DNA from: Rhyzopertha dominica
Lineage: Eukaryota > Arthropoda > Insecta > Coleoptera > Bostrichidae
NCBI GenBank assembly: GCA_025024175.1
Contig: QCXZ01000041.1
Span: 739,786 to 803,785, forward strand
Reading direction: 5' to 3'
DNA: 64,000 nucleotides
Positions within the stretch are counted from its first letter, which is position 1; every line of letters begins with the position of its first letter. The notes under the pieces are model-generated. The model did not search any database. It had not been told where the DNA came from and was given only the letters and a program-made list of their open reading frames with translations. A program made the translations under genes and the position numbers. Below are positions 35,484-47,385 of the stretch, in pieces.

Positions 35484-36000
35484 TTATACAGCCTCTAGAC
35501 TAGCTATATGAGTCTGATAAATGGGATACCAAACAATAGAGGCATATTCCAGCTTTGACCTAAATAAAGCATTGAACAACATAATTATGACGTTGACGTT
35601 AGTTAGCATTGCATAACATATAGAAATACGCTCTGATATATGTCCACTAAAATATAATTTACTAACGAACAAAACACCAAGGTCCCTAAAGTTTGTATAT
35701 TTTGGTTTAAGTTGCATTACCTACTTTATAACTATGGGATAGATTTACTTCTTGTCGTGAAACGGGCATGTCATAACATTTATCTTTATTTAAATATAGG
35801 CTGTTAGTGGTACTCAATTCATCCAGTTGCAGTAAATCATTTTGAAGACGTTTACAATCAAAAAAATTGTCCGCAAAGAGTTATTATTCTAAAGATATAA
35901 CATTTGTAATATCATTAACAAAGAGCGAAAATAGCAGTGGGCCTAGATTTGAACCTTGCAGTATTCCAGATGTTGGTGGATAAAGTCAGACTTGAAATTC
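35484..36000 (-). pseudogene. Non-LTR retrotransposon RT fragment (N3)
   Basis: The minus strand encodes SGILQGSNLGPLLFSLFVND, then a region with two stops and LFADN in place of the catalytic F/YADD, LQNDLLQLDELS, and after a frameshift FRDLGVLFVSKLYFSGHI and FRSKLEYASIVWYP. This order matches the palm-thumb region of CR1/jockey/R1-type elements. As in N1, the second catalytic aspartate is asparagine. It directly adjoins diverged satellite units at 36005-36296. Confidence 0.82.
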
Positions 36001-36004
36001 TTAT

Positions 36005-36296
36005 ATTGGACATGGACAAAATTTGATCAGAAATGAGCTAGGACGTCGGGCGGCCTAATTTACTCCGCTTTTAGATCGAACCGTTGTAGCTAGCGACAAA
36101 CTGATACCATTCCGAAATTCAGGAGGTCCAGATTAGTAAATATGCTTGAACTTACACAAATCGGAGGACAAAAATTTTAAGGTCCAAAAAGATTTTTCGG
36201 TGGAAAATAATTTTAGCTCAAAATCGACAAACAGATGTACTTTGAACTGCAGATTCCAAAAATTTGATCAGAAATGAGCTAGGACGTCGGTAGGCC
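36005..36296. repeat. Diverged relatives of the 294-bp satellite
   Basis: GAAATGAGCTAGGACGTC recurs at about 36032 and 36273, 241 bp apart, with further satellite blocks between (GAACCGTTG, GGTCCAGATTAGTAAAT, CAGATTCCAAAAAT). Clearly the same family as 19562-20655 but much more diverged and shorter per unit. Confidence 0.85.
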
Positions 36297-37619
36297 ATTT
36301 TCTATAAAATAAGTAAACTGCCAGTAGATCAACTAATGGTAATGATGTAATCAAAATGATTATTAGTATTGACTAAAGCAAGCTAAATTGGTGACAGTAG
36401 ATTTTCTTCCCATAATTCCATGTTGAGAAGATGTTATATAACATTTAATGACTGGGTAGATTTGTTTGAAAAGCTTGAAATCGAATAGCTTTGCAAAATC
36501 GCTCAAAATACGTATACCTAGGTCGATAACTTTCAATATCTGCTTTGAAAATTGGTGTGTGGAATCTTTCCAGATTACAGGAAATGTAGACTTTTAATTA
36601 TAAGGATAATGGTGTTACACTATATGGATATCTAACTAGTGTCCTTAATTTTTTATATTTTCTCTAAAAACCTGCGTAGCACCCCATCTACCGGCGTTTG
36701 TTTTTAGACCGTTCCCTCGCAAGCAATTATTTTTTTATGTTAATCTCCGCATCACAGGGACTGTCATGAACGCCTAATGTCTACACGCTCNTTATGGCGC
36801 TGCACCCGTGCAGATCTGGCGGTGACGATTCCACATGATCAGCCGTTATCGGAGATGGATAAAAACAACCCTAACTTTTAATTCCGGCCTGGCCGCAAAT
36901 GACACGTAAACCGGCGCTGTGGTCGTTGGTTTAACGAGATACTACCGCATAACGCTCCAGAATGGCTATTAGCCCCATTATGGCCGATATAACGTGGATT
37001 TAAAGTGTATCCAAAACAGAGATTTAGCAAAAATTTATTTCCGGGGGAAATGTACTCGCACGGATTTTTGCTCAAGCGCTTAGGAAGCTATATAGAGGAC
37101 ATACCACCCCAAAATGTATTTTTTATTTAAAAAATAAAGTGTAGTTAAAGTTAGAAAGACACAGATATGAGTGTTGTATATCCTGCAATTATTATTGTTT
37201 CAAATAAACTTAATGCGACATGCGATTCGTCTATCAAATATGTTAACCAGATGATGTTGCAGTAAAACATTAGAATATTTTGTTTTTGGTCGCTTTTTGT
37301 ATGCTCTAAACTTGTAAACAAATAAGTGCGAAAAAGTCATTTGAAAGTTCCCTCTTAAAATAAAATTCCCTTAAGAGCGTGTCAAAGAAGTAGTTTTTAA
37401 GTGTTGACTTTCGGATTTTCTTCGATAAAAGCATTTACGCAGCTTGCTATATCACTGGCGCTGTAGACGTAGGGAAAAAAAGCGTAAATAGATTTCAAAT
37501 TGAGAAATAATAATAGTAAATCCTTATGGAACCCATTGCGTTCTGCTGGAATTATTAGTAGAAACAATCTTCCTGCTGTATTAAATTCTGAAATTAGTAA
37601 TCCTCAAACGTTTTTTTGT
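36297..37619. other. No gene seen
   Basis: Includes a CpG-richer block at about 36700-37080 with an N at 36791. No coding similarity recognised. Confidence 0.5.
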
Positions 37620-37624
37620 TGGTC

Positions 37625-37775
37625 ATGAGATGTCCTTGTCAATTCCAATATCACATAGAGTCCCACAAGGTTGACTTTTGGGACCGTTAGTATTTTTTTA
37701 TATATATTGCTGATTTTTCAGAGCACTTAAGGCAATGCAGCATTCACCACTACGCAGACGATATCCAGTTATGAT
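37625..37775 (+). pseudogene. Non-LTR retrotransposon RT fragment (N4)
   Basis: The plus strand encodes ISHRVPQG, a stop, LLGPLVFF, a frameshift, and IHHYADDIQL followed by a stop. These are the RT blocks VPQGS-LGPLLF and YADD of CR1/jockey-type elements, here only about 150 bp long. Confidence 0.72.
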
Positions 37776-38970
37776 ACGACTTCAGGCTAAACACTGTATT
37801 AATACGTGCAAATACTTGCCGATGTTTCTTATTACCAGCAAATCGGTGACCATGATTTGTGGCATACAGTGGTATATTATGAAGCCCATTATGATTCTAA
37901 TTAGCCTGAGTTTTAAATTTAACAAATTTGTTAAAAGAAAGATACAGTTTAATCAAAACACTTTTATTAATTAAGCGGAATAAAATCATAATGAGAAACA
38001 ACTGTTTTGAATCCTTAAAATTAAAAATACAATTTGAATTAAATAATCGGATATTAATGATATAAAGTCAAATCACATTTTTAACTTATTTTTTTGGGTT
38101 ATTTTAATTTATGATGGACTAGCGTAAGTTATAGTCATCTCAATGTTGGAGAAAAAAACCTTGAGAATTGGAAACTACAACGTTAAGAATTTAACTAAAC
38201 TTGTACTATTAGTAGTCCCTTGCTGTCGTCTTTATTAGCCCCCCTTAAGAAAGCAAGTCGTAACCACCGAATAACCAATTAAAATTAAAGTGTTTGTCCC
38301 TGAGGTCGAGGCGATTCCCCGAACGAAAATAATTACATGAAACAGAAAAATCAGCAATTATTTTTGATCCCCGGTCTCCACGAGCAAATTGCCAATCTCG
38401 TTACTAACTGTTAATTGCGGGGTTTAGGGCAATTCGTATGCAATACGCGACGTCCACTTCACCCTGCCTTCTCTAATTCTGTCCCTTCTTTCGCCCAGCA
38501 CTAAATCTCCGAAGCTATCACACTTAATTATTGTGAAATTGCCATCGCAACACTTACTCATCAGCGGCTTAATAACCCTTTGTTAAAAATCTCCATCGGC
38601 TTGATAAATCGCCGCGGGGTTTTTTCCAAAGCCGATGGAATATCGAATAACCCACCGTTAATGGTGATTTAAAGGTGGGAATGTTCAATGGAATGGTCCA
38701 ATAACGGCCGAAATGTCCTTAATGAAAAAGATAAATAACACTGCGGCGCTATGCATGAAATGAACGCAATCATTGTTCAATATTTCGGGGGCGGAGCGGC
38801 CCCCTTTATGAAGTCGTAACTGTTTAGAGCCATATTTGGTAAATCCCCTAATACCATTTGTTGTTTACTGGACCCCGGATGTTATTGTTATCGTATTCAG
38901 GGGTTTGTCGTGTCTGAGCACATGGTTATAGGTAGTTGAAGTCCAAAATTGCATGGAAACGAACAGCTAT
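37776..38970. other. No gene seen
   Basis: Contains a CpG-richer, apparently single-copy segment at about 38270-38800. No ORF with recognisable content. Confidence 0.5.
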
Positions 38971-38974
38971 TTAG

Positions 38975-39184
38975 GTGTACATTGGATTTATCTCTAATCC
39001 TTTTGGAAACATCTACGATTTTCTATTATTTTTGCATGATCGAAGGCTATTGGCCGATTCAAATGAAACTAAGAATATTCTTTTTGGTGATTCATCAGAA
39101 AGAGTTGCGACTCATTTTGCAACTGTTGTTGATGTTTCTAAAGCAGGTGAAGGCAATTCCAAAACAGTGGTTGTAGAAAAATGA
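38975..39184 (+). other. Unrecognised protein-like ORF (69 codons)
   Basis: The open frame starts right after CTATTTAG, an acceptor-like sequence, and encodes YIGFISNPFGNIYDFLLFL, later LLADSNETKNILFGDSSERV, and ends VVVEK. Its composition is balanced and protein-like, unlike most chance ORFs here. It has no ATG, so it would be an exon or a piece of a mobile-element gene. No family is recognised. It stops about 40 bp before repeat R-b. Confidence 0.25.
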
Positions 39185-39226
39185 TAACGAATCTAACCAG
39201 TAAATCACTTTCTTCACCCACAGGTA

Positions 39227-39717
39227 TACGCTATATTAATGCTGACGCAATGACGGCCATTTTTCTGCGGTACGTCAAAGTCCTTGATCCTGACAAACCG
39301 AGTTGTCATAACGTGCATAACTGACCTCATTGTTAGGTGCAATTTTGTGACTTTAAAAGAATATTTTGAAGTGTCACTGTGCTTATTTGGGTAGCTTACA
39401 TTCCTTAGTTTTTCTTCACAAGTATTACAAACCGAAATTACATTTAGTTTAGATCCTGGATCAAAACAAACCAAGTTGTCATAACGTGCATAAGGGAGTT
39501 CAGTATTTGGTGCAATTTTTTAGTATTAAAAGAATATTATAAAGTGTTACTGTGTATGTTTGAGTAGCTGACACTCCTTCGCTTTACTTAGCAAGTATCA
39601 CAAACGTAAATTACATTTAGTTACAATGTAGGTATTGCTGAAAAGCTTAACCTACAATAAGTGCATAATTTACATGTTGTACCAGAAAATGGTAACGTGC
39701 TAGGTCCCTGGATGTTC
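39227..39717 (+). repeat. Repeat family R, copy b (left inverted arm)
   Basis: Begins TATACGCTATATTAATG. Two tandem subunits of about 173 bp are marked by GTTGTCATAACGTGCATAA at 39302 and 39475. Ends at GGATGTTC, where Penelope copy P5 starts. The second subunit matches the reverse complement of R-c. Confidence 0.8.
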
Positions 39718-39719
39718 TA

Positions 39720-40265
39720 GTGAGAAATGGTTATAGTAGTAAGAATATTAGGTCAGTTTTTAATAAAAGTGCTCATCCAAATCAAGTTAATTCTCAGCCA
39801 CGACAAAGTAAATTGAAGTTGAGTTTGCCTTATGTACAAGGCCTTTCGGAAAAATTAAAGAGGATGCTTAGAAAACACGATATTTTAGTTGTTTATAGTA
39901 CATATAATAATTTAGATAAAAGTTCTACTAAAGATAAAGTACATTTAGAGAGTGAAGGTGTTTACAAAATTACTTGTTCTTGCGGAAAGTGTTACATAGG
40001 ACAAACTAAAAGAAAAGTAGGTACGCGTTTGAAAGAACACATACGTGCTACTAGGTTGCAACAGATAGATAAATCTTCCGTAGCTGAATACTCATATTTA
40101 ACTAAACATATGATTGATTTTAATAAAACAAAAATTTTACATAGAGAAAAATATTATCACAAACGTCTAATAAAAGAAGCTATAGAAATTTGTAGGAATA
40201 CTAATAATTTTAATAGGGATTGTGGAAATTATGAGTTAGGTAACATTTGGAAGGCTATTTTGTAG
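39720..40265 (+). pseudogene. Penelope linker plus GIY-YIG domain, uninterrupted but partial (P5)
   Basis: An open frame of 181 residues covers the linker and the best-preserved GIY-YIG nuclease of the window: GVYKITCSCGKCYIGQTKR, then KEHIRATRLQQIDKSS, a His/Tyr-rich middle (EYSYLTKHMIDF), KILHREKYYHKR and the final NIWKAIL. The RT is missing entirely, so this is a 5'-truncated remnant, not a gene. A 9-nt in-frame gap lies before SSTKDKVH (LSST in P1 and P3). Confidence 0.85.
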
Positions 40266-40444
40266 TTATCTTTTATCAAGTAGTTCGTGTATATCTAGTA
40301 GGTAGGTAGTTCCTTTTTCATCGTTAGGTTCCTTTTTTATCAGGTTGGCACGTTGTTTCTATGACGTCTCGCATCCATGGTGATTTGTTTATTTCCTTTC
40401 AAAATTTTGTTTGAACTTGTGTCAGGCAAATGTTGAGGTTCTTC

Positions 40445-40484
40445 GTCTTTGACAAAGATTACAGGTGTAAACGAAACGTCAGAC
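40445..40484 (+). ncRNA. Hammerhead-ribozyme-like motif in P5 tail
   Basis: Same 40-nt layout as P3: GTCT, TTGACAAA, GATTAC-AGGT-GTAAAC, GAAACGTC, AGAC. One stem II pair is lost (GTAAAC for GTAATC); the rest is identical. Confidence 0.4.
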
Positions 40485-40594
40485 TTTTTGTCAGTGTTTT
40501 CAAGAGGCAGCGATCTATCCGACAAAATATTATCTTATTGTATTATAATTTTGCTCTGAACATTGAGTGTTAATGTGTATTTTTAGTGGTTTAC

Positions 40595-40977
40595 ATTTCT
40601 TCGTATAATTTAGTATTACAAACCAAAATTACATTTAGTTGCAATCTGTTGTTTAAAAACAACCTAAAAAAAGTGCTGTAAAGTGCGTTTCTCTCTCATT
40701 ATAACGGGAACATCCATGGACCCAACCCATTTTCTGGTAAAACTTGTTAATTGTAATGCTCCACACACGTACTTAGTATATGTTCAGCTTTTCAACAATA
40801 CATTGTATCTAAATTTAATTTCGGTTTGTAATACTTGCTAAGTAAAGCGTAGTAGTATAAGCTACTCAAACATACACAGTAACACTTAAAATACTCTTTA
40901 ACACTAAAAAATTACACCAAACGCTGAACTCCCTTACGCACATGACAACTAAGTAGGTCACACTAATATAGCGTATT
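40595..40977 (-). repeat. Repeat family R, copy c (right inverted arm)
   Basis: Its reverse complement starts AATACGCTATATTAGTG and follows R-b's second subunit, including AAGGGAGTTCAG, GTTACTGTGTATGTTTGAG, TTTACTTAGCAAGTAT, CCAGAAAATGG and GGATGTTC. It therefore forms, with R-b, an inverted repeat of roughly 300 bp or more around P5. Confidence 0.8.
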
Positions 40978-41683
40978 AACATTTCAAATTGTCAAAATTT
41001 GACTTTAAATTTGTACAAACAGTTTCAATAGGTACCTACCTAATTCTAATAAATTTGTTGAAAATATTTTTGAGTCTCGAAAGTGAACGAATTTCAACAA
41101 CATAATATAGAACGTACAATTCGATACTTAATGAGTATTTGTAAACAGACAATTATATGCAGTTGGATTAGGTTTAATTCTTGTAAATTTTGATCTTAAT
41201 CAGAATTACAGAACCTCCGTCATCCACATCAGATACGACTGTATTAAAACCCCGACAATTGTTTATAATTGCGTGTAATTGTCGCGGCACAAAAGCATAT
41301 TAATTATTTTTGCTAATTACACGAAGACCGTATAGGTTTAATTTAGGGGATGATTATTCGTAGGATTTATCACTACGGAGCGCAAACAATATGAAACACT
41401 TAATTTAACTGGTAATAATTAATTACGAGTTGCGCTGCACGTGTAGGATAACACATGGAAGCAAGAAGTGGAATAATTAGAGTTGCTGAATAAAATATAC
41501 GCCCTCATATTTTGAATGCAACAAAGGACAAACAAAAGGGCCGCCGGCAAGATTATTTATATTACATTTTACCCGGAAGGAAGTCAGGTACACAATGGCT
41601 ACAAGGACCCGCTATTTTGTGTAGTAGTCCACAAGTGCTGGTCGTTTTCTTTCCTGAAACCCTGGTCTGGTGAATACGTTATA
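40978..41683. other. No gene seen
   Basis: AT-rich, no recognised features. Confidence 0.5.
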
Positions 41684-43936
41684 CAGGGTGATTTTTTGAA
41701 TACTTCACACCTTAAATAACTTTAAATATAGCAAAAATTTAAACATTTGCAAAAACAGGTAAACTTTTGTTTGCAGGGGGACAACTTTTGAGATAAATTT
41801 TAATGGATAGCGCTTACTCTCTGAGCAGGGTAGACACCCCTTTTTAAATGGAACTATCCATCTTGTGATACATCATTTGAAAGCTTATTTCACAAAGAGT
41901 CTGGCCATGTAATTAGTTTTACCACGTTTAACTTATTGACGGGGTAATAGATTAATAGTGCCTACGAAGCAGGTTGCTTATTAAATTGAATATTTTGGAC
42001 TCTTCAACAAAATGTATTTTATTTTAGAGCGGAAATAAAATTTGTCCTTACGAGGACCCAAAATTTAAACAAACAACTTGTAAAAAATATGACACTTAAA
42101 AAAAACTCCCAGAATACTGAAAATTTTCTTTTAACATTATTATTAATATTAAAGTATTTATCATGTAATTTTTTAGAAAGTCCATGTCCACGAAAAAGAA
42201 AAATTATTTATTTGTAACTCCAAAAACAGTGTGAACAAAACCATAGAAATTCAAACCTTACAATAGATTCTCAAAATGTGCACCACCTCTTTCCATACAA
42301 TAATACAGACGGTTCTCGAACTCCTGCTGCACTTTTCGGAANATTTCAGGTGGNATCCTCCTGCACTCGTTAATAATTCTTTCTCGCAGATCGTCCAGGC
42401 TAGTAGGTTGTGTTTTGTAAACCACAGATTTTAAGTGACCCCACAGAAAGAAATCTAAAGCAGTCAAATCGGGTGATCGTGGCGGGCATTCAATTGTTCC
42501 ACGCCTACCAATTCAGTGAAGAGGAAATCTATGATTTAACCAATTTCGCACATTAATGGCGTAGTGCGGTGGGGCTCCATCATGTTGGTAAAACAATTCG
42601 TATTCATCCAACATTGGATTTCCTTCAGGGTCACGTTGGTTTTCTAATTGCTCTGTGATTAAAGGATCGATAACGTTATCAAGTAATTCTAAATACATTC
42701 CCCCATTTAGCGTCCCATCAATGAAAATTGGACCTACAATTGCGTTGCCAAGTATTCCAGCCCAGACGTTCAGCTTCTGAGGAACTTGTGTATGACCTTC
42801 TCGAAAAATATAAGGATTTTCGTCACTCCAGTACCTGACGTTATGTTTATTTACAGAACCGTTCAAAAAATGTGCATTCATCACTGAAGCAGATATTTTT
42901 TATTAGATTTGGATTTACTATAATCTTCTCTGTCATAATTTCGCAAAATTGCAGTCTTCTATCGAAGTCATCTTCGCCGAGTTCCTGGAGAGTTTTCATC
43001 TTATAGGGATGGAATTTGTGCAGTTTTGTAACTTTCCTTACAGATGAATAAGAAAGTCCAGTGCCTGTAGAAATGTTACGCAAAGAGCCACTTGGATCCA
43101 TTGCAAAATGACCAAGTACTTCAAGTTGGGCCATTTCATCAACGACTCTATTCCCTGCCCTTTTTTGTTTACTACAGATCCAGTGTCTTGAAATTTCTGC
43201 ACGAGATCGAGAATGTACCTAGCGTCAACATTTTTATCGGGGTGCCGTTCGTTAAACACCCTTGCTGACGCACGAGCACAGCTATGCTCAGCACCGTAAA
43301 TAAAAATTATTTCTACCCTTTCGGCAGTTGAATAAACCATTATCACTTGGACTCTCACTTTAAAATTTCACGCGATTTATAAAAAGGAATGTGAACAAAA
43401 AGGTGGTCGTGCCAAAGAAGTAGCCAAGCAGTTGAAACAAGAAATTGGAAACACAAGGTAGATAATTATTTAGCCAATTCAGTATAAACTGTCGAGTTGC
43501 AATATCAAGTAATGTCGAAAGAAAATTTTAAGTATTTTTGGCATTTTGCTTAGGTGTAACAATTATTTTTTAACAAGTTTTTTTAGGTTTAAGTCAGGAC
43601 AATTTTTATTGTAACTGCAAGACAATAAATTTTGTTAAAAAAAGTCCAAAATATTCCATTTTATAAGCCACTTGCTACAATGCACTTTTTGACCCACTAC
43701 CCCGTCAATGGGTAAAAAATAGTAAAACTAATTACATGGCAAGACTCCTTGTGTAATAAGCTTTTAAATGATGTATCGTAAGATGGGTAGTTTCATTTAA
43801 AATTTTTGAAGGGGTATCTACCCCGCTAAGAGGGTAAGCGCTATCCATTAAAAACTTATCTCAAAGGTTGTCCCCCTGCAAATTTTTCCTCTATTTAAAG
43901 TTATTTAAGGTGTGAAGTTTTCAAAAAATCACCCTG
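41684..43936 (-). mobile_element. Tc1/mariner-type transposon B, D-D(41)D, long TIRs
   Basis: Second copy of the family at 6926-9181, in the opposite orientation. TA flanks both ends (41682-41683, 43937-43938). Both tips are perfect: CAGGGTGATTTTTTGAA at the left and its reverse complement at the right. As in copy A, inverted similarity extends over 400 bp from each end. Total length 2253 bp. Confidence 0.93.
42258..43340 (-). pseudogene. Broken transposase of copy B
   Basis: Runs from ATG at 43340 (MVYSTAERVEI) to the stop at 42258. Compared with copy A it has a frameshift after VVNKK (about 43160), a T-run length change after DECTFF (about 42870) and a Trp-to-stop change at RFPLHW (about 42515). 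N bases at 42342 and 42353 hide two residues. All catalytic aspartates are still encoded. It lacks the 7-residue hairpin insertion of copy A, so it shows the ancestral form at that site. Confidence 0.9.
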
Positions 43937-43938
43937 TA

Positions 43939-46664
43939 TAGGCAGTACACTAACAGAAAATTTCGGTGGTTTGATGTAAATAACCTCGTAACTGTTCCTC
44001 AGATATTGTCGATTGCGGTACTCGTAATTGCTGGAATTTCAATATTAAATTACCCGTTCAAATGGCTAGCAGTCAATAGATTAAGCTTAAAAGGATAAAA
44101 CCAATTCTGCGGCTCGGACACAAAGTAGAGTTTATTGGAACTATCAAAAGCCGATTGTGACTCGAAGGGTAGTACGAGAGCGCGTTTCCACGCGCCGTTA
44201 TCTGCATCACGCATACATTTAATGGAATAGCAATGAAATTAGGAAAATAACCTCCTTAGCTTAATTGCCGCGCAGACCGTAGTAACCGCTGGTCACACAG
44301 GAAATTAGTTTGCCTTGCTGTCTGGGTTCGGGCGGTCTAGGTGTTTAAATTAATATAATCTGATTAAAACAGTATTAGATAGCACGGCCGCTGGAAAATA
44401 TGCCCTGTGTAAAGATATGTCCCTGCAGTCCTTTGAATTAACCGACTGTCGATATGTACTGATTAAAAAACGAATGTTGACAGTAGCTATTTGGATAATA
44501 TTGGTTCAATTAAAAAGCATTTCTAATTATTTTAGCTAAAGTTTCTTTGTCAAATTGAATACATACGGCATACAGCTATGTCGACATAACAGTTCATCTT
44601 GATCACAATCTATATCAGGACATATTCTATCTAATTTGAATGAAAAAAAAAACTTTAGAAATCGTCGTTGAATTTGTCTTAAATCAAAATTTCTTACCTC
44701 CAATAGTCAAAATTTTGTATAAACTTCGGGAGTAGCTATGTGTTCTTCCTTTAGACCTCTTTTACTCTAAGGTGAGCTGTTTCCTATCAAATATTTATTC
44801 GTTGCATCTATATAAAACCGACGTGTACAGATTATACTATTTCTTTAAATCTCTGCATCTAACAAAGAGATTAGCTGTTTTTGATACTTTATTTCAGACT
44901 TTATAGAATACCTCTTTCGTGTTGTAACTTTGATACGTTATTTTATGTGTTCTATATTCTAAAATATGTGCATGTGTGACAAAAAAAAACCGGAGAAGAT
45001 GAAATCGTACCGCGTATTTAATTACGATTTTTCGTATCACCCTCGTGTGCATGAGTCGTTCAAGTACACAAAACATTGGTATCGTGAGCGCTATTATCTC
45101 GATTTTAAATCCAATTATTCCACGTTAAAAACCAATGCTCATTGTGTGACCACTTTCTTACGTTGCAAGTTTTTTGTTTACTCCGGCAAAAAAAGGACCG
45201 GTCCATTTTTGTAGCGGGTGAGGTATTCATTTAGCACTGTCGTGTTGTTTTGTTAGTATCGTCGTAGATATCAACCCGAGTGCTTGCGAATAAAGCGGTG
45301 TGTTTTTGAAAATGCGTTTTCGGTGTCTTTTGAGTGTTGGTGACCTGAGACTGGTGGAGGTCCAAATTAGGCACTGTACTGCGTCTGAGAGATGTAAGTG
45401 ATGTTTGACAGTACTTGTGGGATAAGATTAGAAATTTTCGCTTAATGAGACCCTTATTAGACATTCTTTACTGTTTATTATGTTTTTGAATTTGTTTTCA
45501 TTTAAATACTTGTTCCGAAACATAAAAAAGGCTTAGGCTGAAACGTGTAAGAATTTTGAAGTATACCACGAAATCTTCCCTGCTATTTTGTATTTGTATG
45601 TTACATAACATTTCAAAATTGTTTAGTTTTTATTGTATTCGTATAATAAGTATTTAATAACATATTTCCAATATTTCGTACCACGTATATACATTGAAAT
45701 CTTTAGGCTTCGAAACGACATAATTTACAGCTATTTGACTTCCACCAACTGGATATTCTCATCATTCATGGCTCCTGATATATAAGTTCCATATTTTTTA
45801 ATAAATCTGCTTGAAGTAGCAAACTTTGTCCAACATATCACCCGTTCAGTTTGCAGCATTTGCAGCTGACATCCAAAAAATGCGCGTATCAACTACTGGC
45901 AGTGATGGAAGCATTATTTCTCGCAATTCTAACATTTAAATCATGTATAAGTAACTGACCGTCATTTTTAACGATGCAGTTGTCATTCATATTCATCCGG
46001 GTCTGAAATTACAAACTTGTATAATGCTTAATTTATTACAAGGGACCTATTACTTTAGAAAGTATAGCAATCCCATGTTTAGCTATGTAATCCTAGCAAT
46101 TTATAGAACATAATCTAGTTTAAGACTTATACATTTAGCAGAATGGTTGTGAAGTAATTTTAAACCCTTGGTATGCAAATCATTCCTCAACGACACATAT
46201 CACTTCATTATTTGTCGAAAATTTTGTGTACTTATTTTTTTATCAATTTTTAAGAACTCTTTGGTACATACCCAACAGTCAGCACCAATAGTAACGAACA
46301 ACATTCTAAATACAGTAAAAGTATAAAACAAGTCTTTACCGTCATCTTCTACGTAAGCAACCAAAATCCTGATGTTTACTTCTGGGGACCAGAAAGGAAG
46401 ATTGATGGCAATGAAATACAACGAATGATGTAAGCAAGTCCGCCCTGTTTCCTGAGACCTCTTGAATATTTATTGCAAATGGAATTACGACTTCCACTTT
46501 TTTTCTGCTCGAACGACTTCAGTAAGCCTGGTCGTTCGTTACAAATTATGTGTTCGGTTATGACGTTTAACCCCAAGATTTTTTTGTGGGGAGCCAAGCG
46601 CTCATCGCCGTTCATTATTTTTGTAGTATCAAATGATCAATTTGAGTTAAAACACTGAATGTAA
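43939..46664. other. No gene seen
   Basis: ORFs at 44966-45214 (+) and 45231-45464 (-) have no recognised similarity, no splice signals and no supporting context. Confidence 0.5.
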
Positions 46665-47095
46665 TCACTGTTTATTATTTATTCGTTTTACTAACCAATA
46701 TTTGCTTTTATGGCCTTCGTAGTACATAGCGTTCACTTCCACATATGTGATTCTGAATATTGTTTTGTAGATCGTCATTTTTGTTCGTGTGCTAACTTCT
46801 CTTTTGTTAAGGAATGTGTTGCATAAGCTGTAATACAGTTTTGTTGTGCTGTTTATTGCTTCGTTAACTTCTTTATCTATGGATACTCCCAGATGTTTAA
46901 AGTTGTCTACTTGTTCTATTTGTACATGTATGATTGCAGTTCCTTCTCCTGGTACCATTGTTTTTGTTTTGTTGGTATTTATCTTCATGCTCTTCCTTCT
47001 CAATTCTTCTTCCCATATTTACAAGTTCTGTTTTAGTTCTATTTCATTTGGAGCACAAATCAGGCGCACACTAATACACCAACAGGCTTAAGATT
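46665..47095 (-). pseudogene. Non-LTR RT relic, downstream half (N5b)
   Basis: The minus strand encodes LICAPNEIELKQN, a stop, IWEEELRRKSMKINTNKTKTM, EQVDNFKHLGVSID and SLCNTFLNKREVSTRTKMTI. This is the segment that follows the YADD box in a non-LTR element with RTE-like features. The upstream half of the same RT continues beyond Penelope copy P6, at 49025-49245. Confidence 0.78.
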
Positions 47096-47166
47096 ATTGT
47101 AGCCTATAAGATAATATTTTGTCGGATAGATCGCTGTCTCTTGAAAACACTGACAAAAAGTTAATA

Positions 47167-47206
47167 GTCTGACGTTTCTTTTACACCTGTAATCTTTGTC
47201 AAAGAC
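47167..47206 (-). ncRNA. Hammerhead-ribozyme-like motif in P6 tail
   Basis: Same order as P3 on the minus strand, with stem II 3' strand GTAAAA and box GAAACGTC kept. Two stem pairs are lost. Confidence 0.38.
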
Positions 47207-47385
47207 GAAGAACCTCAAAATTTGCCTGACACAAGTTCAAACAAAATTTTGAAAGTAAATAAACAAATCACCAAGGATGCGAGACGTCATAGAAACAACG
47301 TGCCAACCTGATAAAAAAGGAACCTAACGATGAAAAAGGAACTACCTACCTACTAGATATACACGAACTACTTGATAAAAGATAA

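Larger units (their letters stand above)
39718..40536 (+). mobile_element. Penelope-like retroelement, copy P5 (5' truncated)
   Basis: Plus-strand copy that starts in the linker ([10 protein letters not shown]) and runs through the GIY-YIG domain to the full 3' tail, ending at ATTATCTT. It sits between two inverted copies of repeat R, so it inserted into, or next to the centre of, that structure. Confidence 0.9.

Noticed and set aside
44966..45464. Back-to-back ORFs on opposite strands
   Set aside because: No similarity, no splice signals, no start context; typical chance ORFs.
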